NCBI GenBank assembly: GCA_027485675.1
Contig: JAIXQP010000022.1
Location: 186,001-250,000 of the forward strand
Reading direction: 5' to 3'
DNA length: 64,000 nt
From: Terriglobales bacterium
GTDB lineage: Bacteria > Acidobacteriota > Terriglobia > Bryobacterales > Bryobacteraceae
Part shown: positions 25,138-34,015 of the stretch, one piece after another
Layout: each line of letters starts with the position of its first letter
Position numbering within the stretch: position 1 is the first letter of the stretch
Notes under the pieces: generated by a model
The model's database searches: none
What the model saw: the letters and a program-made list of their open reading frames with translations, nothing else
What the model was told of the DNA's origin: nothing
Program-made: the position numbers and the translations under genes

Positions 25138-25928
25138 CGCAAATGCCGCTTCAGGAAGGCCACCGACCGCGGAACAATCTCCTCCACGCCCTTGCCCGCA
25201 AAGGCGTGCCCGCGTCCCTCGAACCAGTGCACCTCGTGCGGCACACCCTTCGCCGCGAGTTCGGCCACCAGCCGCTCGGCCTGCTCCGCGCTCACCGCCT
25301 GGTCGTCCCTCCAGTGCATCACGAAAACCGGCGGCCCGCCCCGTTTCACCTGCAGCACCGGCGAAGCCGCGCGGATCGCCTCCTCGGGCACCGGCGGCCC
25401 GCCGAGATACTCCTCGATCAGGTTCGCCGAACTCTTGCCGGTGGTCTTCTTCAGGTTCTCCTCCGCGTTGCCGGCCATCCGCCAATCCCGCAAGTCGGTC
25501 GGGCCGGAGAGATCGATCACGGCGCGAACTCCGGGCTCGGAGAAGCCGGCCACCAGCGCAATCTGCGCCCCGGCCGAAGCGCCCATCAGCACCATGCGCT
25601 CCGGATCCAGATTCCAGCGCCCGGCATTCTTTCCGAGAAAGTCCATCGCCTTCCGCACGTCCTCCAACTGCGCCGGAAACTTCGCCCCCGGCGCCAACCG
25701 GTACTGCACCGCGGCCACCGCGTAGCCGGCCTCCACAAAGCCCGGCATCACCCGGTGAAACGACCGGCGGCTGCCCATCGACCATCCGCCGCCGTGCAAC
25801 CCCAGAATCACCGGAGAGCGCCCCGCGGGCGGCGCGGCGATATCGAGGCGCAGGTCCCCGTCGTAGACGATGTCCTCCTCGATCTTCGGCGGCGCGGCCA
25901 GCGCCAGCAGCAGACTTCGTCTCGTCAT
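25134..25928 (-). CDS. Alpha/beta-hydrolase esterase, BD-FAE type
   Basis: 264 residues. After a short twin-Arg-like leader (MTRRSLLLALAA) comes the oxyanion-hole motif LGLHGGGWSMGSRR near 43-55. The nucleophile elbow is MGASAGAQ near 115-122, the acid is probably in FVMHWRDDQAVSAE, and the His is in EGRGHAFAG. The family hydrolyses acetyl or feruloyl esters of plant glycans, or similar small esters. Its start overlaps the stop of the upstream sulfatase by 4 bp, so it may strip acyl groups alongside sulfate removal. Substrate not known. Confidence 0.85.
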   Translation of the reverse strand: MTRRSLLLALAAPPKIEEDIVYDGDLRLDIAAPPAGRSPVILGLHGGGWSMGSRRSFHRVMPGFVEAGYAVAAVQYRLAPGAKFPAQLEDVRKAMDFLGKNAGRWNLDPERMVLMGASAGAQIALVAGFSEPGVRAVIDLSGPTDLRDWRMAGNAEENLKKTTGKSSANLIEEYLGGPPVPEEAIRAASPVLQVKRGGPPVFVMHWRDDQAVSAEQAERLVAELAAKGVPHEVHWFEGRGHAFAGKGVEEIVPRSVAFLKRHLR

Positions 25929-27277
25929 CGCAAAGGGTCCTCCGTCCGCTGCATCCAGCGGCCCATCTCCTCTCGAAGATCGCTGATCTTCCCGGCGTAG
26001 CGCCGGTCTTCCGAAAGATCCGCCAACTCGTCCGGGTCTTTCGCCAGATCGAAAAGCTGGATCCGCTCACTCGCCGGAGCGTAGTAGCGAAGCAGCTTCC
26101 AGCGCCCCTGCCGGACGCCCCGCTGCAGGTTCCGGTAAGCGAAGAACAGCGACTCGTATCCCCCGCCGCCCAGCAGGTTCCGGCTCTGCACCGTCTCCGG
26201 CACCGGCAGCCCCGCGAGTTGGCAGAGGGTGGGATAGACGTCGTGCAGGTAGCAGAGCGAATCGACCCGTTTGCCCCGCTCGACGCCCGGCCCCGCCAGC
26301 ACCAGCGGCACCCGGACGCTATGGTCGTACAGGTTCTGCTTGCCGAACAGACCATGCCGCCCGACGGCCAAGCCGTTATCGGCCCCAAACACGATCACCG
26401 TCTCCCGCGCCTCGCCCGTGCGTTCGAGCGCTTCGAGAATGCGGCCAATCTGCGCGTCCATGTGGGTGATCATGGCGTAGTAATCGGCGAGGTGCTCCCG
26501 CACCACCTCCGGCGTCCGCGGAAACGGCGCGAGCATCTCATCGCGGATCTTCAACTCGCCGTTGTCGAACGGATGCTCCCCGCGAAAGCTCTTCGGCAGC
26601 CGCAGCCTCTCCGGCCGGTACTGCGCCCGCACCTCCGGCGGCGCCTGCCGCGGATCGTGCGGCGCCGTGAAGCAAACCGAAAGGAAAAACGGCTCCGCCC
26701 CCGGCTTGCGCCGCTCGAGAAAGCCGATGGCCGCATCGGCAAACAACTCCGAGGAGTGCTTGACCGCAATGCGGTCCGGCGCGGCGGCGTAGACGCCATC
26801 CGGGCGGAAGTCATGCTCGGGAACCTTCCAGTGGTCCGACCCGCCACCCATCAGAATCGATCCGCCCGCCGAAAAGGCCCGGGCGAACAGCGGCGCTCGG
26901 TTGTGCCATTTGCCGGTGCCGAAGGTCGTATAGCCATGGCGCCGGAAGTGCTCCGGCAGCAGCGTAAACGGCCCTTTGCGGCCGCGCCCGGTCACCTCCG
27001 CCGTCAACCGTTCATCAGCGCGAAACAGGCTCTGCCCGCTCCAGAACATCGCCCGGCTGGCGACGCAAACCGCCGGCGAGATACCGCCCATGATGTGGGC
27101 ATGCGTAAACGCCGTGCCCCGCGCCACCAGACGGTCCAGGTTCGGCGTGCGGATCTCGCGGTTCCCCAGCGCCGCGACCGTATCGAACCGCTGGTCATCG
27201 GAGAACAGGATCAGCACGTTAGGCCGCCGGCCTACGGCCGCCGCGCCCGTCGCCTGCATCCACTCGCGTCGCGTCAT
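25925..27277 (-). CDS. Sulfatase with CVASR active site
   Basis: 450 residues. A twin-Arg leader (MTRREWMQATGAAAVG) precedes NVLILFSDDQRFDTVA with Asp27/Asp28. The modification site is AVCVASRAMFWSGQ with Cys71, so the usual C-x-P-S-R is C-x-A-S-R, an accepted variant. Further sites are FGTGKWHNRAPLF and VFGADNGLAVG, and the late NLYDHSVRVPLV also fits iduronate- or choline-sulfatase-like groups. The ATG at 27277 shares its last base region with the stop of the upstream sulfatase (TGATG), which supports this start over the longer frame. Substrate unknown. Confidence 0.92.
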   Translation of the reverse strand: MTRREWMQATGAAAVGRRPNVLILFSDDQRFDTVAALGNREIRTPNLDRLVARGTAFTHAHIMGGISPAVCVASRAMFWSGQSLFRADERLTAEVTGRGRKGPFTLLPEHFRRHGYTTFGTGKWHNRAPLFARAFSAGGSILMGGGSDHWKVPEHDFRPDGVYAAAPDRIAVKHSSELFADAAIGFLERRKPGAEPFFLSVCFTAPHDPRQAPPEVRAQYRPERLRLPKSFRGEHPFDNGELKIRDEMLAPFPRTPEVVREHLADYYAMITHMDAQIGRILEALERTGEARETVIVFGADNGLAVGRHGLFGKQNLYDHSVRVPLVLAGPGVERGKRVDSLCYLHDVYPTLCQLAGLPVPETVQSRNLLGGGGYESLFFAYRNLQRGVRQGRWKLLRYYAPASERIQLFDLAKDPDELADLSEDRRYAGKISDLREEMGRWMQRTEDPLR

Positions 27278-28614
27278 CACGGCTGGTAGTCCTCGCCCCG
27301 CACGCTGCGGCGGCAGGACTCCCGCCACACGGTCAACGCCTGGCGCATCCGCGCCACTTCCGCCGGCTGACTCGCCGCCAGGTTCCGCTTCTCGCCGGGA
27401 TCGGCCTGAAGATCGAACAGCAGATCCTCAGAAGCATCGAGATTCGTCAGCAGCTTCCATCGATCCTCCACCCAAGCGAGGCGTGGCGACCCCCGCGTGA
27501 TCTTCGTCGTCTCAAACGCCAGCGCCGAGCCGCGCTGCTTGGCCTTGCCGTCGAGCAGTGGCAGCAGGCTCGCGCCGTCGATCGGACGGGCATCGGGAGC
27601 CTGCAACTCCAGCGCGGCCAGGATCGTCGGGAAGTAGTCGGACGTCGAGCAGGGCGCCCCGATCGTCCGTTTGCCCTTCCAGCGCGCGGGCCACTCGACG
27701 ATCGCAGGCACCCGCACGCCCCCTTCAAACAGGCTCGCCTTTCTGCCCCGCAACGGACCCGCCGTGCCGGGAAACTCTACCGTCTCCGCGTCGCCTTCCG
27801 GTCCATTGTCGCTCGCGTACCAGAGCATCGTGTCCCGCGCCACGCCCCATTCCCGCAGCTTCGCGCGGAGCCGGCCCACCTGCGTATCGAGCGCCGTAAT
27901 TGCGCCCCAGTAGTGCTGCTTGCTCTCCGGATGCTCGGCGTACAGCCGCCGGTATTCGGGCGTTGCCACCAGCGGCAGATGCGGCGCGTGGAACCAGATC
28001 ACACACAAGAACGGCTCCTTCGCCTGCACGGCTTTTTCGAGGAACTCGACCGCCTCGTCCAGGATGATCTTCGAGTCGTCCCCGCGCAGCGGCCGCGTCA
28101 CCTCGACGCCGTTCTTCCAATACTCCCGCGACGGCGGGTCCGCGGTCGGCACCTTGCGGACGGTCGAGAACCATTCCGTGAACCCGTTATCCGTCGGCGA
28201 GGACTGCTTCGGTCCATCAAAGTCGCCGAGGTGCCATTTCCCGAAGTGACCCGTGCGATAGCCCAGCGGCCGCAGCACCTCGGCGATGGTCCGCTCTCCG
28301 GCGGGCAATGCGTACTCCGAAGCCTGGCCCTCGCGCCCGGCGTTGGCGAAGTAGATGCCGTAGCGGAAGGGATGCCGACCCGTCAGGCAGCTCCCGCGCG
28401 TCGGCGAGCAGACCGGCGCGCCAGAGTAGAAGCGATTCAGCCGGACGCCTTCCCGCGCCATGGCGTCCAGATGCGGCGTCTTCACAACGGGATGGCCGTT
28501 AAAGCCCACGTCGCCCCAGCCCTGATCATCCGCCATCACCAGCACGATATTCGGTCGCGCGCGCCGGATCTGCGCCAAACCGGCCACGGCGCTCAAAAAA
28601 GCCCGGCGCTTCAT
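27277..28614 (-). CDS. Tat-type Cys sulfatase
   Basis: 445 residues. MKRRAFLSAVAGLAQ is the leader; PNIVLVMADDQGWGDVGFNG gives the Asp pair at 29-30 and APVCSPTRGSCLTGR the formylglycine Cys69. HFGKWHLGDFDG and WYASDNGPEG complete the site, as in arylsulfatases. The Met at 28614 is chosen over 28623 because it forms an ATGA overlap with the upstream esterase gene. It lies inside a leftward run of esterase, sulfatase, sulfatase, esterase, which looks like a degradation unit for a sulfated, acylated glycan. Confidence 0.93.
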   Translation of the reverse strand: MKRRAFLSAVAGLAQIRRARPNIVLVMADDQGWGDVGFNGHPVVKTPHLDAMAREGVRLNRFYSGAPVCSPTRGSCLTGRHPFRYGIYFANAGREGQASEYALPAGERTIAEVLRPLGYRTGHFGKWHLGDFDGPKQSSPTDNGFTEWFSTVRKVPTADPPSREYWKNGVEVTRPLRGDDSKIILDEAVEFLEKAVQAKEPFLCVIWFHAPHLPLVATPEYRRLYAEHPESKQHYWGAITALDTQVGRLRAKLREWGVARDTMLWYASDNGPEGDAETVEFPGTAGPLRGRKASLFEGGVRVPAIVEWPARWKGKRTIGAPCSTSDYFPTILAALELQAPDARPIDGASLLPLLDGKAKQRGSALAFETTKITRGSPRLAWVEDRWKLLTNLDASEDLLFDLQADPGEKRNLAASQPAEVARMRQALTVWRESCRRSVRGEDYQP

Positions 28615-30698
28615 CGCTTGCACCGCGCAATCGCCGTCCGCACGCTATCGGCCACCTGCTCGCCGAGCAGCCAGTTCGCCTTCGGTCCGAAGTGGACGTT
28701 GCCGGGGCCCAGAAACATGTCGGGAGCAAAGCGGGAGCTGCTCGTATAGAGGTCCGTCACCGGAATGCCCGCCTTCTCCATCACTCGCGCGGCTACCTCG
28801 TTGTACCGCTTCTCATCGCCCGGCACCCGGCCGAGTTCCCCCTCCGGCACAAAGGTCGTGTTGGCGAAGACGAGGCACGCCCCGGTCTTCTGCAACCGGC
28901 CCACGAGTTCCGTCAGGTTGCGCTCGTAGTCCGGCAGCGGCACGCTGATCTTGCCGTTCACCTTGTCCCGCTTGCCGGGGTCTTTCGAATCGGGGTGACG
29001 GTAGCAAAGGTCATGCAGGCCCCAGTTGAAGTGGATCACGTCCCACTTCCCTGCCCCGAGCCATTGGTCGAGGCGCTGCTGCCCGGTCAACGTTGACTGG
29101 CAGTTCTCCGGCTGATCGGCGCCGGCCACAACGGGCCGGAAAACATTGGCGGCGTCCCGCAGCAAGTGCCGGACCTCGCGCGTGTAGCCCACCGAGATCG
29201 AGTCGCCGATCAGCAGCACGTTCGGGTAGCCGGGCCGCCGCTCGGTCGTCCAACCGCCTTTGCCAAACACCGGCCGCGGGTCGGCCGGCAGGGTCGCGTG
29301 TGTCCAGCGGTCAGTGCGGAAGGGCGAAGCCGGCAGCCCTTCGGCGTTGGTGAAGCTGGCCGTCGCGGCGGGAGCCCAGTCGTAGCGCACCGCCACCGGC
29401 TGCGGCACAGCCGCCGCGCTCACCACAATCGTCTGGCCGTCGATGCGCGCCAGCGCCGGATGAAACACCCGGTCCTCGCCGGCGATCACAAACCCTTCGA
29501 GCGTCTCCGCCGCGCGCGAACGCAGCCCGCTTTCGGCGAAGTCGAACCAGAGCCGCAGCGTCGCGCCTTCGCGCGTCACGCGGCGATACGAAGGGCCGGA
29601 GTAGACGACCTTCTCGCCGTAGGCCAGCGCCCGCGCCGCCAGCGCCAGGCGTTCGCCGACGTCGCGCTTGTTCTTCGGATGGATGTTGACGGTATCGCCA
29701 ATGTCGTTGGTCACCACCATCGCCGTCCCGGCGACGGCCAGCGTCTCCCGCTGGGCTTCGCGCAGCTCCACCCACTCGGTGCCCGGCTCGGTTCCCGCGC
29801 CGCCGTAGTTGGCCAGTTGCACATAGAGAAACGGCAGCGGACCCAGGCCCCACCGCTCGCGCCAATCGGCGATCAGCGCGCTGAAGAGGGTCCGGTAGAA
29901 GCGGCTTTCGGCGCGGCTCGCGTTGGTCTCGCCCTGGTACCAGAGGAAGCCGCGAATGGCGTACGGCGTAAGCGGCGCGATCATCCCATTGAAGAGCCCG
30001 CTGGGCAGACTCGAACTGCCCGGCCGCATCGGAGCACGCTTGCCCTGCTGGACGTAATACTGGAGATCCGGATGCGAGTGGAGCGCCTCCTGGCCAATCC
30101 AGGCCTCCGCCGGGGTCCCACCTCGCGCGGCTTCAACGAGTCCGATGGGGACGCCCAGCTTCTCGTGCAGGTGGCGGCCAAACCAGTAGGCCGCCGCCGA
30201 AAAGTCCGGCACCGTCTGCGGACTGCAGATCTCCCACCGCGCGGCCACATCGTCCTGCGGCGTATCGATGATGCGATGCGGTACGTGGAAAAGCCGGATG
30301 AGCGGGTGGTTCGCGCCGGCGGCCGTCTTTTCCGGCTCGGCCGAGTGCTTGATGCGCCACTCCATATTCGATTGGCCGGAGGCGAGCCAGACCTCACCCA
30401 CATACACATCCTGTAGGGTGATGACGTTCGATCCGGCGATGCGCATCGTGAACGGTCCGCCCGCCTTTGTGGGCGGCAGGAACAGCTCCCATCGTCCGGC
30501 CGCGTCGGTCACCGTCTTGCCTTCCGCCTGTGCAAAGCGAACCGTGACGGCTTCTCCCGGCGCGCCCCGGCCCCAGATCCGCAGCGGCTCATCGCGTTGC
30601 AGCACCATATGGTCGCCGACCAGCGACGGCAGGGTAACCATAGCTGACAGCGGAATCGCTGCCCCAGTCAGCCAAAGGAGGAGGTTCCGGAAAGGCAC
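28611..30698 (-). CDS. Two-domain secreted esterase: sialate-O-acetylesterase-like plus SGNH hydrolase
   Basis: 695 residues from a GTG start, with an N-terminal signal segment (LLLWLTGAAIPLSAM). Residues about 20-470 resemble sialate O-acetylesterase: an N-terminal beta domain, then VWLASGQSNMEW with the catalytic Ser near 107, and FLWYQGETNAS near 250. A second SGNH hydrolase domain occupies about 485-695, with block I VLLIGDSISVG near 496, IHFNWGLHDLC and the final NVHFGPKANWLL with its His. Two different deacetylase-like domains in one chain suggests removal of two kinds of acyl groups from one polymer. It is coupled to the downstream sulfatase by ATGA. Confidence 0.85.
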   Translation of the reverse strand: MPFRNLLLWLTGAAIPLSAMVTLPSLVGDHMVLQRDEPLRIWGRGAPGEAVTVRFAQAEGKTVTDAAGRWELFLPPTKAGGPFTMRIAGSNVITLQDVYVGEVWLASGQSNMEWRIKHSAEPEKTAAGANHPLIRLFHVPHRIIDTPQDDVAARWEICSPQTVPDFSAAAYWFGRHLHEKLGVPIGLVEAARGGTPAEAWIGQEALHSHPDLQYYVQQGKRAPMRPGSSSLPSGLFNGMIAPLTPYAIRGFLWYQGETNASRAESRFYRTLFSALIADWRERWGLGPLPFLYVQLANYGGAGTEPGTEWVELREAQRETLAVAGTAMVVTNDIGDTVNIHPKNKRDVGERLALAARALAYGEKVVYSGPSYRRVTREGATLRLWFDFAESGLRSRAAETLEGFVIAGEDRVFHPALARIDGQTIVVSAAAVPQPVAVRYDWAPAATASFTNAEGLPASPFRTDRWTHATLPADPRPVFGKGGWTTERRPGYPNVLLIGDSISVGYTREVRHLLRDAANVFRPVVAGADQPENCQSTLTGQQRLDQWLGAGKWDVIHFNWGLHDLCYRHPDSKDPGKRDKVNGKISVPLPDYERNLTELVGRLQKTGACLVFANTTFVPEGELGRVPGDEKRYNEVAARVMEKAGIPVTDLYTSSSRFAPDMFLGPGNVHFGPKANWLLGEQVADSVRTAIARCKR

Positions 30699-30714
30699 CC
30701 GAAGACGTTACCAG

Positions 30715-31596
30715 TTACCCGGAATCCCTGTCAAAAGAAGCGTCGCTCTCGGTGACCGAAACGGTGACGTCCATCCCCAGAAAAGCTCCCGGCGCGCCGT
30801 AGTAGGTACCCCATAGCGGCAGCACATGCTCCGGCGACCAGGCCATCGCCACGCGAATCAGATTGCGATTGCCGACGATGCTATTGGTCGGGTCAAAGTC
30901 AATCCAGCCCGCCCCCGGCAGATAGACCTGCACCCACGCATGCGTCGCACCGCCACCCTTTTCCGCCCCCGGCGTGAAGATATAGCCGCTGACGAAGCGC
31001 GCCGCCAAGCCCAGCGAGCGAACGGCCTCCATCATGAGCACCGCGAAATCCCGGCAACTGCCCCGCCGCGTCTGCAAGGTATCATCCGGGCTCTGCACGC
31101 CCTTCTCCTGGCGCCGCGTATAGACGAACCCATCGCGAATGCCCTTGGTCATCGCGCGCAGCATCCCCATGGTGCCCGAGGCCTCGGCCGGTTCCAGATA
31201 TTGCAACGCCCAACGAGCTACGTTGCCGCTCGGGTCGTGCTTCACCAGGCCCCGCGCCAGGTTCGGATAATCTTCCGGGGTGTAGACGAAAGGGTACTTC
31301 CGCGCGAACTCCTCCACCGGATATTCGGGCAGCGTGTTTTCGTAGTGCTCCAGCGTCACGCGGCTTTCAAACCGCAGTTCGGCGGTCTTGCCTTCGAACG
31401 TCGTCACGGCCACCGAGTTGTCGAACACATCGTGGAGCCAGCGCACCGAGGCCGGTTGCGGGGTGATGACAAGACTCGTCCGGAGAAGGCGCAGATCGTG
31501 GCTCTCCCGGGGACGGAACATCATGCGATGCTCCCCGAGCCGGACGGGTTCTTCGTACCGGTAAACAGTAACGTGGCGAACACTCAACAGCGCCAT
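30715..31596 (-). CDS. Transglutaminase-like cysteine protease, complete triad
   Basis: 293 residues. The N-terminal region (VRHVTVYRYEEPVRLGEHRM) is the domain typical of bacterial transglutaminase-like proteins. The triad is present: Cys181 in RRGSCRDFAVLMME, His219 in GATHAWVQVYLPG, Asp235 in WIDFDPTNS. There is no signal peptide, so action is probably cytoplasmic. It begins 1 nt after the preceding transglutaminase gene, so the two are made together. Relatives have been called proteases; activity and substrate are unknown. The start at 31596 is supported by the strict MALLSVRHVTVYRY opening. Confidence 0.88.
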   Translation of the reverse strand: MALLSVRHVTVYRYEEPVRLGEHRMMFRPRESHDLRLLRTSLVITPQPASVRWLHDVFDNSVAVTTFEGKTAELRFESRVTLEHYENTLPEYPVEEFARKYPFVYTPEDYPNLARGLVKHDPSGNVARWALQYLEPAEASGTMGMLRAMTKGIRDGFVYTRRQEKGVQSPDDTLQTRRGSCRDFAVLMMEAVRSLGLAARFVSGYIFTPGAEKGGGATHAWVQVYLPGAGWIDFDPTNSIVGNRNLIRVAMAWSPEHVLPLWGTYYGAPGAFLGMDVTVSVTESDASFDRDSG

Positions 31597-31597
31597 G

Positions 31598-32401
31598 CTA
31601 CGCTTCGTCCGCCCACACGCGGAAGCTTTCGAGATGGTTCGGGCCGAACGTCGTGGCGATGGCGACATCGGCGGCGTCCCGCCCGCGCGCCATCAGAACG
31701 CGGCCCATGCGCGGCCGATTGTTGCGCGGGTCAAACATGTACCACTCGCCCGCCAGATAGACTTCAAACCAGGCGGCGAAATCGCCCACACTCCACGGCT
31801 GCGGCGTACCCAGGTCGCTGAGATAGCCGGTGCAATACCGGGCCGGGATGTTGAGGCAACGGCAGAAGGTGACGGCCAGGTGGGCGAAGTCCCGGCAGAC
31901 GCCCGTGCGTTCGCGATACACGTCGGCGGCCGTGCGGGTGGCGCGGGCGGCCTGGTAGTCAAAGGCGATGTGGCCGTGGACGTAGTCGCAGATCGCCTGC
32001 ACCCGCTCGTAGCCCGGAGCGATGGCCCCGAACAGGTTCCACGCCAGGGGCGACAACAGGTCGGTCTCGCAGTAGCGGCTGCCGAGCAGAAAGACGAGCG
32101 TCTCTTCGGGCAGGGTTTCGACGGTCTGCTGCCAGGCGTCCGGGAAGACGGACTCTGGGGTGTCCGGCACCCGGACGACCGCGCCGTTGGTGATCGAAAC
32201 CCGTCCCGCCGGCGCCAGGATGCGACTGCACCAGTTGCCGAAGCCGTCGCGATAGCCGGAAACCGGCACCGCCGGGTCCGTGCGCAGAAACTCATGATTC
32301 ACGATGTCGGAGGCTCGCGAGTAGTGCAAGTCCACCGCCAGAATTACCGGGGTGGGCTGCGGGAACTGATAGATCAACTCGAATCCGACGCGCAAAAGCA
32401 T
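31598..32401 (-). CDS. Transglutaminase-like protein lacking the canonical His
   Basis: 267 residues, related to the following gene but of a different subgroup. The nucleophile Cys169 is in RTGVCRDFAHLAVT and the Asp is at 224 in YMFDPRNN. Where the partner protein has THAW, this one has DFAAWFEVYL, so Ala209 replaces the expected His. Some relatives may use Ser or another residue here, so activity cannot be ruled out. The downstream gene starts 1 nt after its stop. Upstream, TTGGAA and ATTAGG 17 bp apart within 32402-32465 may be its promoter. Confidence 0.83.
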   Translation of the reverse strand: MLLRVGFELIYQFPQPTPVILAVDLHYSRASDIVNHEFLRTDPAVPVSGYRDGFGNWCSRILAPAGRVSITNGAVVRVPDTPESVFPDAWQQTVETLPEETLVFLLGSRYCETDLLSPLAWNLFGAIAPGYERVQAICDYVHGHIAFDYQAARATRTAADVYRERTGVCRDFAHLAVTFCRCLNIPARYCTGYLSDLGTPQPWSVGDFAAWFEVYLAGEWYMFDPRNNRPRMGRVLMARGRDAADVAIATTFGPNHLESFRVWADEA

Positions 32402-32465
32402 AGTGGGTGAAGCTTCCCGCCTAATCCAGAACAGCGCGTGGGTTCCAAACTAAGGGACCCTCATC

Positions 32466-33371
32466 CTACCACATGCCGTTGCCGGCCCATATGGTGGCCG
32501 CAGTGCGATAGGTGTTCGCGTTCGCCCGGACGGTGGCTTCAATCGGGTCGGCGTAGCCGCCGCCCAGCAGCAGCACGAAGGGCTTCCCCCAGCGGTGGGC
32601 GGCCGTCATCACGTTCCGGTCGCGTTCGGCGAGCCCGGCGTGCGTCAGCGCGAGCTTGCCGAGCTTGTCTTCACGCAGGCCATCGACGCCGGACTGGTAG
32701 AAGACGAAATCGGGGCGGAAATCCCAGACCTGGGGCAGATACTCGTCGAGGGCCGCCAGATACTCCTCGTCGCCGGTGCCATCGGCGAAGGCTACGTCCA
32801 GCTTGCTGGTCTGTTTGCGAAACGGGAAGTTGTTCCGGCCATGGAAGGAGAGCGTCAGCACGTCCGGGTCGTCGGCGAAGAGTGCGGCCGTACCGTCGCC
32901 CTGATGGACGTCGAGATCGATCACAGCCACCCGCCAACCCCATCCGCGCATGCGGAGCGCGGCAATAGAAACGGCGATATCGTTGAAGACGCAGAAGCCG
33001 GAGCCCGCGTCCCAAAAGGCATGATGGGTGCCGCCCATCAGCGCGCCGCCGAAGCCGCTCTCGTGGGCCGCGTCGGTGGCGGCCAGGGCCCCGCCGACGC
33101 TGGCCAGCGTACGCAGGACAAGCGCGGGAGACCACGGAAAGCCGATGCGGCGGATTGCCGCCGGCGGCAGCTCCCCGTGGAGGAACTGCCGCACATACTC
33201 GGCATCGTGCGCTTCGCAGATCTCTTCCGGCGCGGCCAACGGCGCGGGGAGAATCTCAAAGCGGCGGTCGCCCGTCAGGGCTTCCCGCAACAACCGGTAC
33301 TTGCGCGCCGGAAACCGGTGGTCCGGCGGCAAGCCCATGTCGTAGTGATCGCAGTAGAAGAGCCGCAGCAA
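32466..33371 (-). CDS. Histone-deacetylase-like (AcuC/class II type) deacetylase
   Basis: About 301 residues. Zinc- and active-site motifs are complete: GGTHHAFWDAGSGFCVFND (paired His), VIDLDVHQGDG (metal Asp/His), LSFHGRNNFPF, and the late GGGYAD. Bacterial members deacetylate proteins, acetylpolyamines or other amides. The start is set at TTG 33371 because the family begins LLRLFYCDHY and this codon lies 5 nt after the stop of the DUF1080 gene; the longer upstream frame is antisense-like. The polyamine operon a few kb away is suggestive only. Confidence 0.85.
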   Translation of the reverse strand: MLRLFYCDHYDMGLPPDHRFPARKYRLLREALTGDRRFEILPAPLAAPEEICEAHDAEYVRQFLHGELPPAAIRRIGFPWSPALVLRTLASVGGALAATDAAHESGFGGALMGGTHHAFWDAGSGFCVFNDIAVSIAALRMRGWGWRVAVIDLDVHQGDGTAALFADDPDVLTLSFHGRNNFPFRKQTSKLDVAFADGTGDEEYLAALDEYLPQVWDFRPDFVFYQSGVDGLREDKLGKLALTHAGLAERDRNVMTAAHRWGKPFVLLLGGGYADPIEATVRANANTYRTAATIWAGNGMW

Positions 33372-33376
33372 TGCGG

Positions 33377-34015
33377 CTACCGCTTGGTCAGGTCGCGAAT
33401 CAGAATGTCCTTGAACCGCATATCGCCGGCGCCGCCCGAATGCAGTTGCAGCGAGATGCCGCCATCGAACGACCGCGGCCGGGGATCGGTGAAGTCCACC
33501 AGAACCACACCGTTCAAACGGGAGACGTAGCGGTTGCCTTCCACCTTCAGCAGGTACTCGTTCCATTCGCCCTTGCGGACCACGGTTTCGTTCTCCGGCG
33601 AGGGCCACACGATCCACTGCCGGCCGTCCCCATAGATGCCGCCCGTGTGCTGGCCAATCGTGCAGTCGATCTCAAACTGCAGACCCTGCGTGATGTCCGG
33701 AGTGCCGGGCTTGAATTCGGAGTGGAAGAACACGCCGCTATTGCCGGTGCCTTCGCACTTGAACTTCATCGACAGGTGGAAGTCCTTGTAGTTCTCCTTC
33801 GTGCGCAAGTAGCCATAGGCCTTGGTGATCGCCTCGCCGTGGATCTCGCCCTTTTCTACGGTCCACTTCTCTTTGCCGATCTCCGTCCAGCCCGACAGAT
33901 CCTTCCCGTTGAACAGCGGGACCCAATCTTCCCCGGGCAACTTCGCCTTCTTCTCCTGCGCGAACGCGCATGCCGCCAAAGCCAAGAGCAATACAAATTT
34001 CATGTCTGCCATCAT
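33377..34015 (-). CDS. Secreted DUF1080 / 3-keto-disaccharide hydrolase-like protein
   Basis: 212 residues with a signal peptide (MKFVLLLALAACAFAQ). The concanavalin-like fold of DUF1080 is marked by WVPLFNGKDLSGWTEIG, the repeated strand pair with YGYLRTKENYKDFHLSMKF, and GNSGVFFHSE and GLQFEIDC. Members are abundant in Acidobacteria and Planctomycetes; some hydrolyse 3-keto-glycosides. ATGA overlap with glmM places it in the cdaA-cdaR-glmM unit. Met codons at 34012 and 34003 are alternative starts; the last begins the cleanest signal peptide. Confidence 0.85.
   Translation of the reverse strand: MMADMKFVLLLALAACAFAQEKKAKLPGEDWVPLFNGKDLSGWTEIGKEKWTVEKGEIHGEAITKAYGYLRTKENYKDFHLSMKFKCEGTGNSGVFFHSEFKPGTPDITQGLQFEIDCTIGQHTGGIYGDGRQWIVWPSPENETVVRKGEWNEYLLKVEGNRYVSRLNGVVLVDFTDPRPRSFDGGISLQLHSGGAGDMRFKDILIRDLTKR

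Noticed and set aside
30699-30714. Replication origin near the composition switch
   Set aside because: No dnaA, DnaA-box cluster or A/T-rich region is visible anywhere between 28 and 36 kb; gaps there are under 70 bp.
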